From Apus apus (Eukaryota > Chordata > Aves > Apodiformes > Apodidae): 64,000 bases of DNA. The DNA lies in NCBI RefSeq assembly GCF_020740795.1, contig NC_067294.1, positions 18,543,001 through 18,607,000 of the forward strand, given 5' to 3'. Below the pieces are notes generated by a model, which was not told the origin of the DNA, did not search any database, and saw only the letters and a program-made list of their open reading frames with translations. Shown piece by piece: positions 22,691 to 33,590 of the stretch (positions are counted from its first letter, which is position 1; each line of letters opens with the position of its first letter). A program made the position numbers and the translations under genes.

Positions 22691-24096
22691 CATGACAACC
22701 CCTTCTCAGGTTGGCATGTCCTGGGGACAGCAGCTGATGGAGGGTGGACAGAGACTGAACCGTGAAATGGGCTTGACCTAAAGGGATCATTTCAATGAGG
22801 TGCAGGAAAAATTAGAGCCAGGGCAGGGGTCCCCCAGCCATGGGAGACAGAGGGAGAGGGATGCAGAGGAATGGCAGGGGAGCTGGTGGCACCCTGAGAG
22901 AAGAAGCCCATGTTGGAGGGGTGAAGGTGCTGCAAGGTGTGTCCGATTCCCTGGATGGCTTCAGGGAAGGAGGCCCCAGCAGCATGGCACAGTTTATCCC
23001 AGCTGTGCTTCTCTGCGATGCAGCCATTCCTGCTTCCCCAAAATACTTGGGAGGGCTGGAGGAGGCCAACTCCACCACCCTCATGGATGCTGCAGGGAGC
23101 CTATTTTAAGCCTTGCTAACGTAGGAGGATTAAATTTGGCTGGCTGAGACACGTCCTGCTCCCAGCTGTCCCCCAGCCTCCCCTGAGGTTGGCAGCTCTG
23201 CTGCAGGCACTGCTCACAATGCCGGAGCCTGCCCTGGACCTCCAGGGTCAGCTGCTCTGCACCAGGGGAACCCAAAACTGGGGCATCTTCCTGGCCACAG
23301 AGGCACTGGCTCAGATTGGTGGCAAAAGCTCTTCCAAGCATTGACGTCAACAGGTTGACCCTGGGGAACCTTGTGGAAAGAACTGTGGGATGAACACCAA
23401 GAACCTGGTGGGAAGCACCATGAGATGAACCCTAGTGAAAAGGGTGGGTCTGAAGCAGGCCAAGGTCTCCAGCCCCACAGTCCCCTCTGGAGGGACCAGT
23501 GCCCTTCCTGGGGGGAGATGAGTGATGGCAGGGGAGGTTCCATGCTTTCCCCCCTGCCCCAGCCAGCCCATGGCCAGGGGGAGGGGCTAGGAGTTAGCCC
23601 AGGTCTCCCTGCCCCTGTCTCTGCCCCTGCCCATGCCCTGCCTGCCAAGGATGCTGGTGCTTGGGGAGCCCCACCAAGACCACCCCATTGATCCACTCCC
23701 ACAGACGTGGGGCTCTCCATGGGGCACACGGTCCTCTCGCCCACTCTCGCCACCCTGCTCCTTCAGATCCCAGCACACGCTCTGTGTTCCTGGTCAGGTG
23801 GGTCGTTTTATTAATTTCTGAAGCACTGGTGGCTGGAGAGCTTGCAGAAGAGCTGATGGAAGAGCTTGCAGTGCCGGGTGTGTTGACGGAGCGTCACACC
23901 CAGCCATGGCTGCAGCACCAAGCGCTGTCGGGAGGCTGGGCAGGGAGGGACAAACGTTGGGCTGGAGGAAAGGAGAGGAGACCACGGATTTACACCCTGC
24001 AGAGCCCACCACAACCTCCTCCCGAGCACCGCGCCGGCCTCCCTTGCTGGTTTCTGCTGCCAGAGGGAACACCGCTGGGCGGCTCTTCCTCCCTTT
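22691..24096. other. Intergenic, no gene seen
   Basis: Unique GC-rich sequence, with nothing recognised on either strand. Confidence 0.4.
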
Positions 24097-24270
24097 GGAG
24101 GATGGGGTAATAATACCCATCACCTATTTGCGAGGCCGTCGTGAATTTTCATGAGCTTCCATCTGAACGGGGCTTTGAGCAGGAAAACTGCTGTATCAGC
24201 TCTAGGCGATGATAAACAATACTCAGCATTTACATATTCAAAGCACTTTGATTAACTCTCGGGGTTTACG
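24097..24270. mobile_element. Probable ancient MIR/L3-like SINE relic, candidate exapted element
   Basis: The order of words matches the inverted core and tail of amniote MIR/L3-type elements as I know them: GGATGGGGTAATAATACCC, then CGTGAATTTTCATGAGC, then GGGGCTTTGAGC and CGATGATAA. A second half follows in the opposite sense (CAATACTCAGCATTTAC, TTCAAAGCACTTTGATTAAC), so two tails may be joined head to head. It is AT-rich in a GC-rich setting and contains CTTTGAT (TCF/LEF type, 24246-24252). Such an old element kept legible suggests selection; that step is inference. Confidence 0.42.
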
Positions 24271-24770
24271 GACTTGAGTCGATTCCCACCCGGCCGCGGC
24301 GGCAGCTGGACGGGGTTAGCGGCGGCCCTGGGTGCGAGCTGGGGGAGAGCTGGGGCTTCACCCCGCCTGGCAGAGGCAGGGAAAACCCCTCGCCGAAGGA
24401 GAACAAAGCACCTCCTGCCTTCAATCCTGCCTAAAAAAGGAGAACTAACTAGGGCTCGTCCCCGCCGGCAGGAAGGGGCGAGCTCCTGCCATGCGGAGCG
24501 TGGAGCGTGGTTGGTTCTGCTGCAAAAGCTGGAGCTGGGGTGTTAAATAGCTGTGAAATTCTAACTTGATTCATGCAGGAGTTGCCAAATAAAAAGATTT
24601 TTTTCCCCCTTTTAAATTTTTTTTTTTTTTGGGGAGGGGGGGAAGAAAGAAAACAAGAGGGAAGGGTGGGCCTGGGTCGTCCCTGATGCAAAGTGCTGGA
24701 GATGCGGCGTGAGCTCCCCCCAGCCCGCATCCCGACGCCACCGGGGCGAAAAGCAAAGGAGACCAAACCC
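24271..24770. other. GC-rich shore and T-rich tract
   Basis: 24280-24400 is CpG-containing (CGGCCGCGGCGGCAGC). A T-rich tract with one purine-rich flank lies at about 24598-24650. No gene recognised. Confidence 0.4.
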
Positions 24771-24774
24771 AGGA

Positions 24775-25020
24775 GCAGGGTTTATAATTTAATTCAGCAG
24801 ATTTGGTTCTTTCTTTCCTTTGGTTCTTTTACCAAGTCTTTTCAGTCCCCTGATTTTAGATGTCCTCCCCGCTCCCCACCCCCCTACACCCTCCCGTAGA
24901 TGACCGGTCCCCTCCCCGGGGTGCCTGCTGCAAGAGGATCCTTCAGCATTATCATTAAAATCACGGTTTATCTAGAGCAAAACCTGGTGAAACTTTGGTT
25001 CCGCCGTCACCCGGTGACTT
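24775..25020. promoter_or_regulatory. AT-rich islet, candidate conserved noncoding element
   Basis: Two unique AT-rich cores: 24779-24870 (TATAATTTAATTCAGCAG; CTTTGGTTCTTTTACC) and 24940-25015 (CATTATCATTAAAATCACGG; TGGTGAAACTTTGGTTCC). They are separated by a GC stretch and contain several ATTA cores. Regulatory function is inferred from composition only. Confidence 0.33.
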
Positions 25021-25129
25021 CAGATGAGGGGCTGCGGCTGTGGGGGAGGGGGTGTCCGTGGGGAGCTGCCAGCTCCCGGGCTAAAACCCTTCCCAAGCGC
25101 CTCTGAACCGCCCCGTCAGCTCCTTCTGC

Positions 25130-25200
25130 CATTAATTAAAGGCACTTTGGGGAAAAACAAAAACAAACAACAAAACAAAAGCAAAAAAACAAAAGTAGCT
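25130..25200. repeat. A-rich low-complexity tract
   Basis: After CATTAATTAAAGGCAC comes a run of AAAAAC/AAACAA-type repeats of about 45 bases. Not a CR1 or SINE tail that I can identify. Confidence 0.75.
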
Positions 25201-25689
25201 CTCTTCTCTCCAGCGTTGGGGGACAGCAGCCACCCCGCACCCGGGGATTTCGGTGCAGCCCCCCACCCGAGGCAGATGGGGAGATGCTGCTGGCACATCC
25301 GATGCAGTCGTTTTTACTCCCCCACTGTGTCCCCGGCCCTGAAAATCCGGGACTGGCTGGGGATGGTGAAGGGCAGTGGCCGCGACGCATGAGCACTGCC
25401 AGGCACCCTCGTGGCTTGCTTAGATTAGAAAAGGTTTCCCTGCTGCCAGGAAGGAAACTTTGGACAACGTCCCCTGTGCGGCAGCCGGGAAGCAGCAGCC
25501 GGAGCAAAGATTTGCCAGCGCTGGGAACGGCAGATGCTGGGAGCTGGCAGGGATGGGGGGAGTGAGGGCACAACCGCTCCGGTCCTTGTCCCAGCGCTGG
25601 TGGCTGGTGGTGGGAGATCTTTGCACACGCAAGGACCAGCCGGGCCCAGGGTCAGGGATGAGACCAGCGGGAGGGCCAGATCCTGCTGC

Positions 25690-26560
25690 CGGGTCTGGAA
25701 CGGCACCGTGAATCGGGGGTGGGAGAGATACCCCCAGCGAGATGTCTCAGCTGGTGCCTGCTGCAGGAGGGAGGACCCGGGAAGGTGGGGGACAGCTGGG
25801 TTTGGGGTACGGGGCTGACCCCATCTGTCTTTGCTCCTCTGGGCATCGAGGACACGGCAGCCGGGCAGGGTCACCCCAGCAGAACTCGCTGTCGGGGTCC
25901 CGGGGGTGTGCGGCAGCTCCAGCCTCCCCGGAGGGTTTTCCCGGGTCTGGTCCCGGGGCCCGCGCATCTCCAGGGGCAGCTGGAGGACCGGGGGGAGGGG
26001 GCTGCCCGCTGAGCCCCGCACTGGGGGAAGCGGTGGGCTGCGGGGACAAGGGGGCAGCGTTAGGGGACACCTGGGGGCACCGCGAGGGTAGACCGGGTTG
26101 TGCCGGCAGGGGACACCGGGGGGAGCGGGAAGGGAGGGGACAGCGGGGGGTGCCGGCAGAGGAAACCGAGGGGCGCCGGGAGGGGACACAGGGAGGGAGC
26201 AGGAGGGGACAGCGGGGGGCACCGGGAGGGGACCCGAGGGACAGCGGGTGCCGTGCCGAGCGGCGGTGCCGCCCGCGCCGCGATCGATCCGCATCGACCG
26301 TCCCCGCCGCTGCTCCACTTTCCAGCCAATGTCGGGCGGCGGCGGCGGCGGCCCGGGGAGCCCCGGCGGTGGCACCGCGCACCCGCCCGCCCGCGCTGCC
26401 CCGAAGAGCCGGCCTGGACGCGCCTGGACCGGGCAGCACCGGGCAGCACCCGCCTGCAACGCGCCGGTGGGGAGCGAACGGTGGGCAAACAACCGGCACC
26501 GGGCCGGGCTGAGGACCGGGCACCGAACCGGGTGCTGGGCCGGGAACTGAACCGGACACC
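25690..26560. promoter_or_regulatory. CpG island D
   Basis: CpG frequency rises steadily and peaks at 26240-26480 (GCCGCCCGCGCCGCGATCG; GGCGGCGGCGGCGGCCC). An NF-Y-type AGCCAATG lies at 26324-26331. Inside, 26085-26245 is a short tandem array of GGGAGGGGACAGCGGGGGG-like units. Long frames on both strands (355 and 346 codons on minus) follow from the absence of AT-rich stops, not from protein constraint. Confidence 0.6.
26329..26550 (+). CDS. Doubtful ATG-led frame in CpG island D
   Basis: From this ATG the frame begins MSGGGGGGPGSPGGG, the kind of N-terminus many vertebrate first exons have, and stays open for about 74 codons. However, the ATG is part of the AGCCAATG word, which reads better as an NF-Y promoter site, and the downstream part runs into minisatellite sequence. 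GT dinucleotides that could be donors occur at 26465 and 26480, but neither is strong. It is kept only as a candidate 5' exon; a noncoding promoter is more likely. Confidence 0.1.
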   Translation: MSGGGGGGPGSPGGGTAHPPARAAPKSRPGRAWTGQHRAAPACNAPVGSERWANNRHRAGLRTGHRTGCWAGN

Positions 26561-27295
26561 AAGCCGGGCAGTGGACCAGTCACCAGACTGGAGAAACAAG
26601 TGGGCACCAAATCAGTAACTGGACTGGGCACCAAACCAGGCACCAGACCCGGCACAGTGCTCAGCACCAAACAGGCACTGACTGGGCACAAACCCAGGCA
26701 CCAGGCTTGGCACTGCTGCAGGCACTGGACAGGGTACCAGCTCAGCAGCGAACTGGGCACTGGACTGGACACTGCTGCCCTGGGCACTGGACCAAACTGG
26801 GCATCAAACCAGGCAAAGCACCAGGCACCACAGCGGGCAGTGCTGGGCCAGGCACTGAACCAGGCACCAAACCTGGTACTGCTGGAGCAGGCAGGAATTG
26901 GGCACTGGGCCAGGCAGCATCACACTGGGAACTAAACCAGGGACTGAACACAGCAGCACATCAGGCAGAACTGTGCCAGCACCCAGCTGTGCAGCACCAC
27001 ACCAGGCACTGTGCTGGGCACAAAACCTTGCTGGGCAGCACCAGACCAGGTCCTGCCACACTGGGCACTGACCCAGGCACCAAACCACACACGGTGCCAG
27101 GCAGCACCACACCAGCACCACACAGGGCAGTGCTGTCCTAGGCACCACACTGGGCACTGCCACACTGGATACTGTGCTGGGCACTGCCCATCACTGCAGC
27201 AGGCACTGCACCAGGCTGCACCCTACCAGGTGAAACCACACCAGGCACAAACCACCACGCTGCCCTGAGAGCTGCACCTCAGTGGGCACCAGGGT
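26490..27295. repeat. Minisatellite of GGGCACTGGACCAGGCACCA units on the edge of island D
   Basis: About 800 bases of short (roughly 15-30 bp) degenerate units. Units touching the island carry CpG (ACCGGGCACCGAACCGGG; CTGGGCCGGGAACTG at 26515-26570). From about 26590 the same positions read CCAGG, CTGG or CCAAACC. The frames on both strands here are repeat translations. Confidence 0.92.
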
Positions 27296-28728
27296 GGGCT
27301 CTGCTGCACCAGGACCACACTGTCACCCCACACTGCACCACCGTCCTGCAGCATCACCCCACACCAACACCGCACACCCTGCACTGCTACTCCCACATCT
27401 GCACCACCCCACTCCCACCCTGTCACCCAGGGTGATGCCACGTCCCCACCCTGCTCCCCACTGTCCCTTGCTCCCTGTGCCAGCAGACCCCTGGGAAGGT
27501 GCCTGTCTGTCCCCCAGGACACTGACACTGCAGCATCCCAAGGGACTGCTCCTGCACCCACCCAGCCCTGCCACCCCAAAAGTGTGTCCTGAGGGGGCAA
27601 GTGGCTTAAGTGGCTGTGGTTAACTGGGTGCAGCAGCAACAGGTCTGCCAGGATGGGTGCAGCAGCACCCGCTGCCCTTAATGCCTTTGGGATTTCAGGA
27701 AGAGGACTGACCCACGGAGCTGGGGGCTTTATCCCAGTGGCCCCCAGAGCAGGGCCAGGCCCATGGTTCCCCCCCAGCGCCCATGGCACCAGGAGGGTGC
27801 TGCGGCCACCCTGCAGCTGCAGGAGCCTTGCCAGCTTGTGTGATTTCCATCTTAGCACCAAAATCCAACCTAACACTGCCTCCATTATCTGCTCCTGGCT
27901 TCTCGAGGGATGCGGGAGAGCAACGCGGGTGTGTTTGGAAGGGCAGCCTTGGCACTGGGCACACAGCCTGGCAGCTCCTTCTCACCACAGCAACGCTGGC
28001 CAAGCAGCTCTGCACTGTGGGGAAGATGCCTTCCAAACCCAGCCACCACTCGCCTCGACCACCAAACAACTGGTGCTGGAGCAGGGGGTGAAACAAGCTC
28101 CTGATAAAGGTCCAGCTGGAGGAGCTGCTCCTCGACCTGCGTTGAGAGCACCAGTGATGAGTTTTTCCAGGCATCCTTTGGCAAAAAGCCAGGAAGGGTG
28201 ATTTGGAAGGCTCCAATGCCACGGCACTGAGAACTTCAGAGGATGGTTTTAAGGAGCAACAAGTAGCTGGAGCATCTGGGAGAGGGAGAAGTCTTGGGAG
28301 CAGAAGGAAAGGTGGAAAGCTGGGAGCACCTGGGCTTCATTCAGAGCTAAGGGCCACCTGTCTCCACCAAGGGACCACAGTTCTGGGCTGGCATCACCTG
28401 TCTCCTGCTGGGATGCTCTTTACTGCTCCACAAGACCAGCAGTGCCCCTCTGGTCCTGAGGCTGGCTGGAGAGGTTGGCACAGGTTGATCACCCATGTGG
28501 AACCACACTGGCAGGTCCCTATAGATCACATAATGTATTGGATGCTGCATGTGACCAGTCTCCCCAGCAGGAAGGCCACAGCTGCCAGGGGGGTGTCAGA
28601 TCCCAGGGTGGGTGGGAGCACCCCCAGACGTGCCACCATCACATGTGGCTGGGGCCAGGGGAGGTGAAGCCAGCACCCTGGGGCAGCTTCAGGAGGTGCC
28701 TCAGTTTCCCCACATGGTGCCAGCAGGG
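27296..28728. other. Intergenic, no gene seen
   Basis: CCCCACAC/CACCC-rich at first (27300-27420), then unique sequence. Nothing recognised. The frame at 28475 leads into the next repeat array. Confidence 0.4.
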
Positions 28729-29215
28729 GCTGGTGGCAGTGGTGGCAGTGGTGGCAGAGGGGGGAACAATGGTGGCAGTGGGGGGGGCAGTGGTGGAAGT
28801 GGTGGCAGTGGTGGCAGTGGGAGCAGTGGGAGGGGCAGTGGGGGCAGCGGGGGCAGTGGGGGGCAGTGGGGGCAGTGGGGGTGCACTGGGGGCAGTGGTG
28901 GCAGTGGGGGGGGGGCAGCGGGGGCAGTGGGCGCAGTGGGGGGGCAGTGGGGGGGTGTTGGGGTCAGTGGGGGCAGTGGGGGGGCAGTGGGGGCAGTGGG
29001 GGCAGTGGGGGGGCGGTGTGGGCAGTGAGGGGGCGGTGGGGGCAGTGGGGGGCGGTGGGGGCAGTGGGGGGGTGTTGGGTGCAGTGGGGGCAGTGGGGGG
29101 TGGTGGGGGCAGTGGGGTGCAGTGGGGGGGTGTTGGGGGCAGCGGAGGCAGTGGGGGCAGTGGGGGCGGTGGGGGCAGTGGGGGGGTGTTGGGGGCAGTG
29201 GGGGGGCCGCTGGGC
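28729..29215. repeat. GGCAGTGGGG minisatellite
   Basis: Nearly 490 bases of 9-12 bp units: GGTGGCAGT at the 5' side changing to GGGGGCAGTGGGGG and GGGGGTGTTGG variants at the 3' side. The plus strand is almost free of C apart from the GCA words, giving very high G-quadruplex potential. The glycine-rich plus frames and proline-rich minus frames across it (up to 280 codons) are not genes. Confidence 0.97.
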
Positions 29216-30530
29216 AGGCGGGCGCGGAGCCTTCCCGCTGGCACGGGCTGGGCTGGCGCGGTGCCGGCAGCGAGGGGGGCAGAGCCTCTTCTTGCACCTG
29301 CCCAGAGCATCTGCTAGGGAGAAAATCTCCATGGCAACCCTGCCGGTTCCTCCATCCCTGTTCCACGGGGGACAGGGGGCTTCTGCTTCCACCTCCCCCC
29401 CACTCAGCCCCCACGTCTCCGTGGTGGGGACAAGCCCCCCTGGCAGCTTTGCCAAGGGGCAGCCCCCTGACACCGCAGCCTGCTGAGCCCTCCCTGGGGG
29501 AGGCTCCAGGTCCCGGGCCACAGGTGATGGGAGGTGACATCTGGGCTTCACCACCTATAGGGAGCAGTTCCTCTCTTTGCTCCCAGCTTCAGGGAGCGTG
29601 GATGGTTTCCTGTATTCCCAGGCACATCCCATCAGAACACACAAAACCTCCCCCTGCCTCAGCAGGACTTGAGACCTTTGCCCTTTCCAGAGACAGGGGC
29701 AATGCAAAGGGGTGACCTGAGCTCAAACACAAACGGGGCCAGGGCTCCAGAGCCTGGAGTGAGCAGTGATCCTGGCTACAGGGTGCAAAGTCCACACTGC
29801 TCACTTGGGAATCCAGCCCTGGGACCTTGATGGGGGTCACTGGCACAACAAGGGGCCCCAGCATCTCCCTCTAGCCTTGTATCCTCAGGGGAAGAGATGG
29901 GAGGTGCTCTCTTGGCCCTGGAATGGGGGATGTCCCTTCAGAAGCAGAGCCGTGTGAGGACCCATAGCCAGCTCTCACAACCCCAGGCACCCATCTTGCT
30001 CTCTGAGGGACCACGTGTCTGAGCTCCAGGAGCTCTGGGCACTGGAAGGGGCCTCGGAAGAGGTGGGAGGAGATGGTTTTCAGCCACGACTGGAGAGGAA
30101 AGGGAGGGAAATGGAATTGGGATCAGAGCTCATGAGGGCTACGGAAACTGTCCTCACATCATCTGGCCCTGCTGTTTGTGATGGCACAGATGCTCTGAGG
30201 GAAATCCTAGATTTTGGAGGCCTGGAGTGACTTTTCTCCTTTTCTCCTTCTCACCTTTTCTCCTCCTTCCTGGGACAGCAGAGCTGTGGGGGACATCCCC
30301 TCCATCCCTCTCTGAGCCCCTCTCCCAAACCAGGGAATTCAGGCAACCCCTCAGCTCCTGGAAACACACAGTCTGGGCATTTTTGAACAGGGGAGGCAAA
30401 TGGCAGAGCCAAGTAACAGAATGAGGGAGAAGGCCTCTGGAAATGGTCCTACCCTCATTCCTTTCTGCAGCCAGGCATCCCCATGTTGAGGCTGCCTCTG
30501 CCCCAGAGGGTTTGCAACAGGAGGATAAAG
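29216..30530. other. Intergenic, no gene seen
   Basis: Starts with a short CpG-containing stretch (29205-29280), then unique sequence with nothing recognisable. A C/T-rich patch (CTCCTTTTCTCC repeats) lies at 30232-30270. Confidence 0.4.
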
Positions 30531-30567
30531 CGTGAGATAACTAAAGAAATGGCCTGTCTGTTTTAGA

Positions 30568-30630
30568 AAGGTGGGAAACTGAGGCCTGGATTTATTTAGG
30601 GACTCAGTCAAGCCACGTGTGACACTGGTT
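30568..30630 (+). mobile_element. Possible MIR-like SINE core relic
   Basis: TTAGAAAGGTGGGAAACTGAGGC, then a region ending GCCACGTGTGACAC, follows the order of the MIR core (TTACAG, GGGGAAACTGAGGC, AAGGTCACAC). It is short and diverged. The call rests on remembered family landmarks. Confidence 0.35.
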
Positions 30631-31050
30631 GGAAGGGATGTTCCCTGAATATGGCCTGAATCTCTAGAATCTTTTCTGAATTACTGCTGAATTTTCCCAG
30701 AGGTAACAAAATAGTGATTTTTTTATTGCTTCTGAAGCACCTATTGAGGATGTTGAGCCTTCAGGAAGGTGAGAGCTGTTAGAGGAAAGTCTCCCAGGGC
30801 ATCAACCTGAGGACAGGGAGATGGTCCAGCCATCCCAGGAGGGAAGCAGGGGACTGAGATGACGGCCTCCTCAGGACCTTATTGAAGGTGGGTACTTGGG
30901 ATCATCTGTGAACAGAAGCACGTGTCAGCAGCCAGGTGTCTATGGAGCATCTGCTTGGCTGGTCCCCTTCCAGGAGGTCATTTGTACCTTGAGGGCGCAG
31001 GGCAGCTTGTGCAACCATGCCACATGTAGATGGGGTCCTTGCTGGGAGAG
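30631..31050. other. Intergenic with an AT-rich patch
   Basis: 30660-30745 is AT-rich (TTTCTGAATTACTGCTG; AACAAAATAGTGATTTTTTT). The rest is unremarkable. Confidence 0.35.
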
Positions 31051-31506
31051 TCACAGAACCATTCAATAGTTTTGGTTGGAGAAGAGCTTTAAGACCATCA
31101 GGTCCAACTGTTAACCTAGCACTGCCAAGGTCACCACTGGCTAGTCATGTCCCTCAGCACCACATCTCCAGGGCTTTGAAACCCCTCCAGGGATGGGGAC
31201 TCCCCCCTGCCCTGGGCAGCCTGGGCCAGGGCCTGACAACCCTTGCCAGGAAGAAATTGTTCCCAAGATCCAACCTAAACCTCCCCTGGGCAACTTGAGG
31301 CCATTTTCTCTTGTTCTGTCCCTTGTTCCTGGGGAGCAGAGCCCGACCCCCCCAGCTCCAACCTCCTCTCAGGCAGTTGCAGAGCCAGCAGGTCTCCCCT
31401 CACCTCCTGGTCTCCAGGCTGGACACCCCCAGCTCCCTCAGCTGCTCCTGCTCACACTTGTGCTCCAGCCCCTTCCCCAGCTCCCTTGCTCTTCTCTGGA
31501 CATGCT
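31051..31506 (-). mobile_element. CR1 LINE copy, antisense, older subfamily
   Basis: Starts TCACAGAACCATTCAATAG and includes GGTTGGAGAAGAGCTTTAAG, CTGGGCAGCCTGGGCCAGG and CTGGACACCCCCAGCTCCC. The sequence of its 3' part (ACCATCAGGTCCAACTGTTA) differs from the young subfamily. Confidence 0.93.
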
Positions 31507-32654
31507 TGCTCCCTGTGCCCGTTCTCAGACTGGCCCAGGAGAGCAGTGACCAAAGAAGCACCAGAACTTTACCCCTGGGCTGAGGACCCAGCTGCTCTGG
31601 GACCCATAAAACTCCTCCAGTAACTGGAGCATTGCTTGAAGGAACCTGGCTTCCACCAGGAAAACTGTTTATCCCTTCCTGGGGACCTTGCTGGTGGGCC
31701 CCAGCTGGACGCTGGGACCTTCTGTCCCTTTCCTGGCTGCTTAAGGGACTCATGCACACTCAGCTCAGCTTTGCCCCCGTCCTGGATTACGTGCCAGGTG
31801 GTGGAAGAGTTTGGCCTTTGCTGCAGGCAGAGAGAAGCACTTGTTGAGAGCTGCCCATGTGTGAAGATAAAACGAAGGGAATGTCACGTCCCAGAGCTGC
31901 CGTCTCCGGGAGCAGCCGAGGGGGCTGGGAACACACGGGAGGTCAGTGCTGCTGGTGTCCCAGGAGATGGTTTCACCCCTCTCAGGCATCATCTGTGTGG
32001 TACACGCAGAGCAGAACGACCCTGGGACCTCCACAGCAGTGTCTGAGCCCCACAGCCTCCCATTTGCCCCCCTGTGGAGGGTTGTGTCCCTCCCATCCTG
32101 CTGTGCCTGGACTCAGGTGGGGGGGCTCTCTGGCTGTGGGGGGCCCCATCCTGACCAGGCACTGGACTTTTCAAGCAGGTCTGAAGTGGGAAGAAGCACT
32201 CTTGAAAGTGAGGTAATTCCTGAGGTGACACTGGCACCCATGGTGTGACTGGTGTCCCTGGTGACACTGGTGACAGTGCTCCTGGCCAGGAGGCTGGGGA
32301 CAAGGACCTCAGCCACTTGGGACCTGGGCAAGGGCTGGACACAATGTGCTCATCCCCCCGATTGGGGCTGGAATCTGACAGTGACTGTGACCTAATGCTC
32401 TGTCAGGTGCCTTTGGAAACAGCTGGAGGGTGGGTGCAGGGACAGGATTTCAGCAGATCTCCCAACCCTGAGCTGCCACCCAGGAGAACCACAGCCTGGC
32501 AGAACAGGGACAGATGGATGGAGAATTCTTCAGGAACTGGAACTTGCTGGATGTGGAGCTGAAGGAAAACGTTTGATCCAGACATAATGCCAGGGCACCG
32601 GGTCGTTGCACTAGGCAAGAACAGGAAGAGATGGCAAAGTCCAAGGGAATTATG
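31507..32654. other. Intergenic, no gene seen
   Basis: Unique GC-rich sequence. A short GGTGACACTGG repeat lies at 32222-32280. Nothing recognised. Confidence 0.4.
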
Positions 32655-32798
32655 ATTGTCACCATCCCTGGAGACATCTAAGAAGACAGATGTGGTGCCA
32701 GGGGACAGAGTTTAGTGGTGGACACTGCAGAGTTAACGTAGTGGTTGGACTTGATGATTTTGAAGGTCTTTTCCAACCAGATTGATGCTGTGGTGCTG
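32655..32798 (+). mobile_element. CR1 3'-terminal fragment
   Basis: CACCATCCCTGGAGACATCT, then GTTTAGTGGTGGACA and TGGTTGGACTTGATGATTTT, ending near GATGCTGTGGTG. These are diagnostic CR1 tail words of an older type. Confidence 0.9.
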
Positions 32799-32960
32799 AA
32801 GTCACCCCCTTAAAAATGACATAAAAATCAGCCTTTTCCTGTGAAATTATTTGGCTGGAATGAAACTGTTTTCCCAGCTTCTTCAGGGGTTAATGGCAGC
32901 TCCATCTACAGAACCGTAAAAGGTGTTTCCAAAATATTTCCACTGCCCTGTTGTTTTTAC
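32799..32960. promoter_or_regulatory. AT-rich islet directly after a CR1 tail
   Basis: CCTTAAAAATGACATAAAAA, TGTGAAATTATTTGGCTGG and TTCCAAAATATTTCCACTG form about 160 bases of unique AT-rich sequence, a candidate conserved element. Conservation is not visible here. Confidence 0.28.
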
Positions 32961-33201
32961 AGCCAGGAAGGGCAGGGCAGGCCTGGCTGGGCAGGGGCTG
33001 CTGCCTGGCCTTGCAGATGGAAACCAGGCTCAGGAGAGTCAGTGGGAATTTCAGGCTGGGCATTGGGAAAGGATGCAGGAAGGGACCTCCTCATCACACC
33101 CCAGAGGGTGAGGACTGGTCCTCCCTGGCTTAGGGGACAGTGTGAAGCTGCCCAAATGAAGGTGTTGGGGTGAGCTCTGACCAGTTGCTTTCAAGAAGGG
33201 T
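32961..33201. other. Intergenic spacer
   Basis: Unique sequence with no supported feature. Confidence 0.35.
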
Positions 33202-33590
33202 TCACAGAATCACAGAATATTTGGGTTGGAAGGGACCTCTAAAGATCACTGAGTCCAATCCCCTGCCAGAGCAGGACCAAAGCTAGGGCAGAACACTCAG
33301 AAAGGCATCTAGACAGGTCTGGAAAGTCTCCAGAGAAGGAGACTCCACAACCTCTCTGGGCTCTGTCACGCTCACAGGAAAGAAGTTCTTCCTCATGTTG
33401 AGGTGGAACTTCCTGGGCTCCAGTTTGAATCCATTGCCCCTCGTCCTGTCCCAGGGCACAAGTGACAAGAGTTTGTCTCTGCTTTCTTGATGCCCTCATG
33501 TATTTACAGACATAAATTAGATCCCCCCTCAGTCTTCTCCTCTCTAGACTGAAAAGCCTCAAGTGTCTCAGCCTCAGGGTTATGAAGGGT
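33202..33590 (-). mobile_element. CR1 LINE copy, antisense
   Basis: Starts TTCACAGAATCACAGAATA and includes TTGGGTTGGAAGGGACCTCT, GTTCTTCCTCATGTTGAGG and TCAGTCTTCTCCTCTCTAGA. This is a third subfamily type, distinct from both the young copies and the copy at 31051. Confidence 0.95.

Noticed and set aside
25425-26787. 355- and 346-codon minus-strand frames over island D and its minisatellite
   Set aside because: Two different frames are open over the same DNA, both are repeat-like (PPCP, VPGLVP-type periodicity), and neither shows a domain.
28475-29540. Glycine-rich (plus) and proline-rich (minus) proteins up to 280 codons
   Set aside because: These are direct translations of the GGCAGTGGGG minisatellite, which has no reason to be coding.
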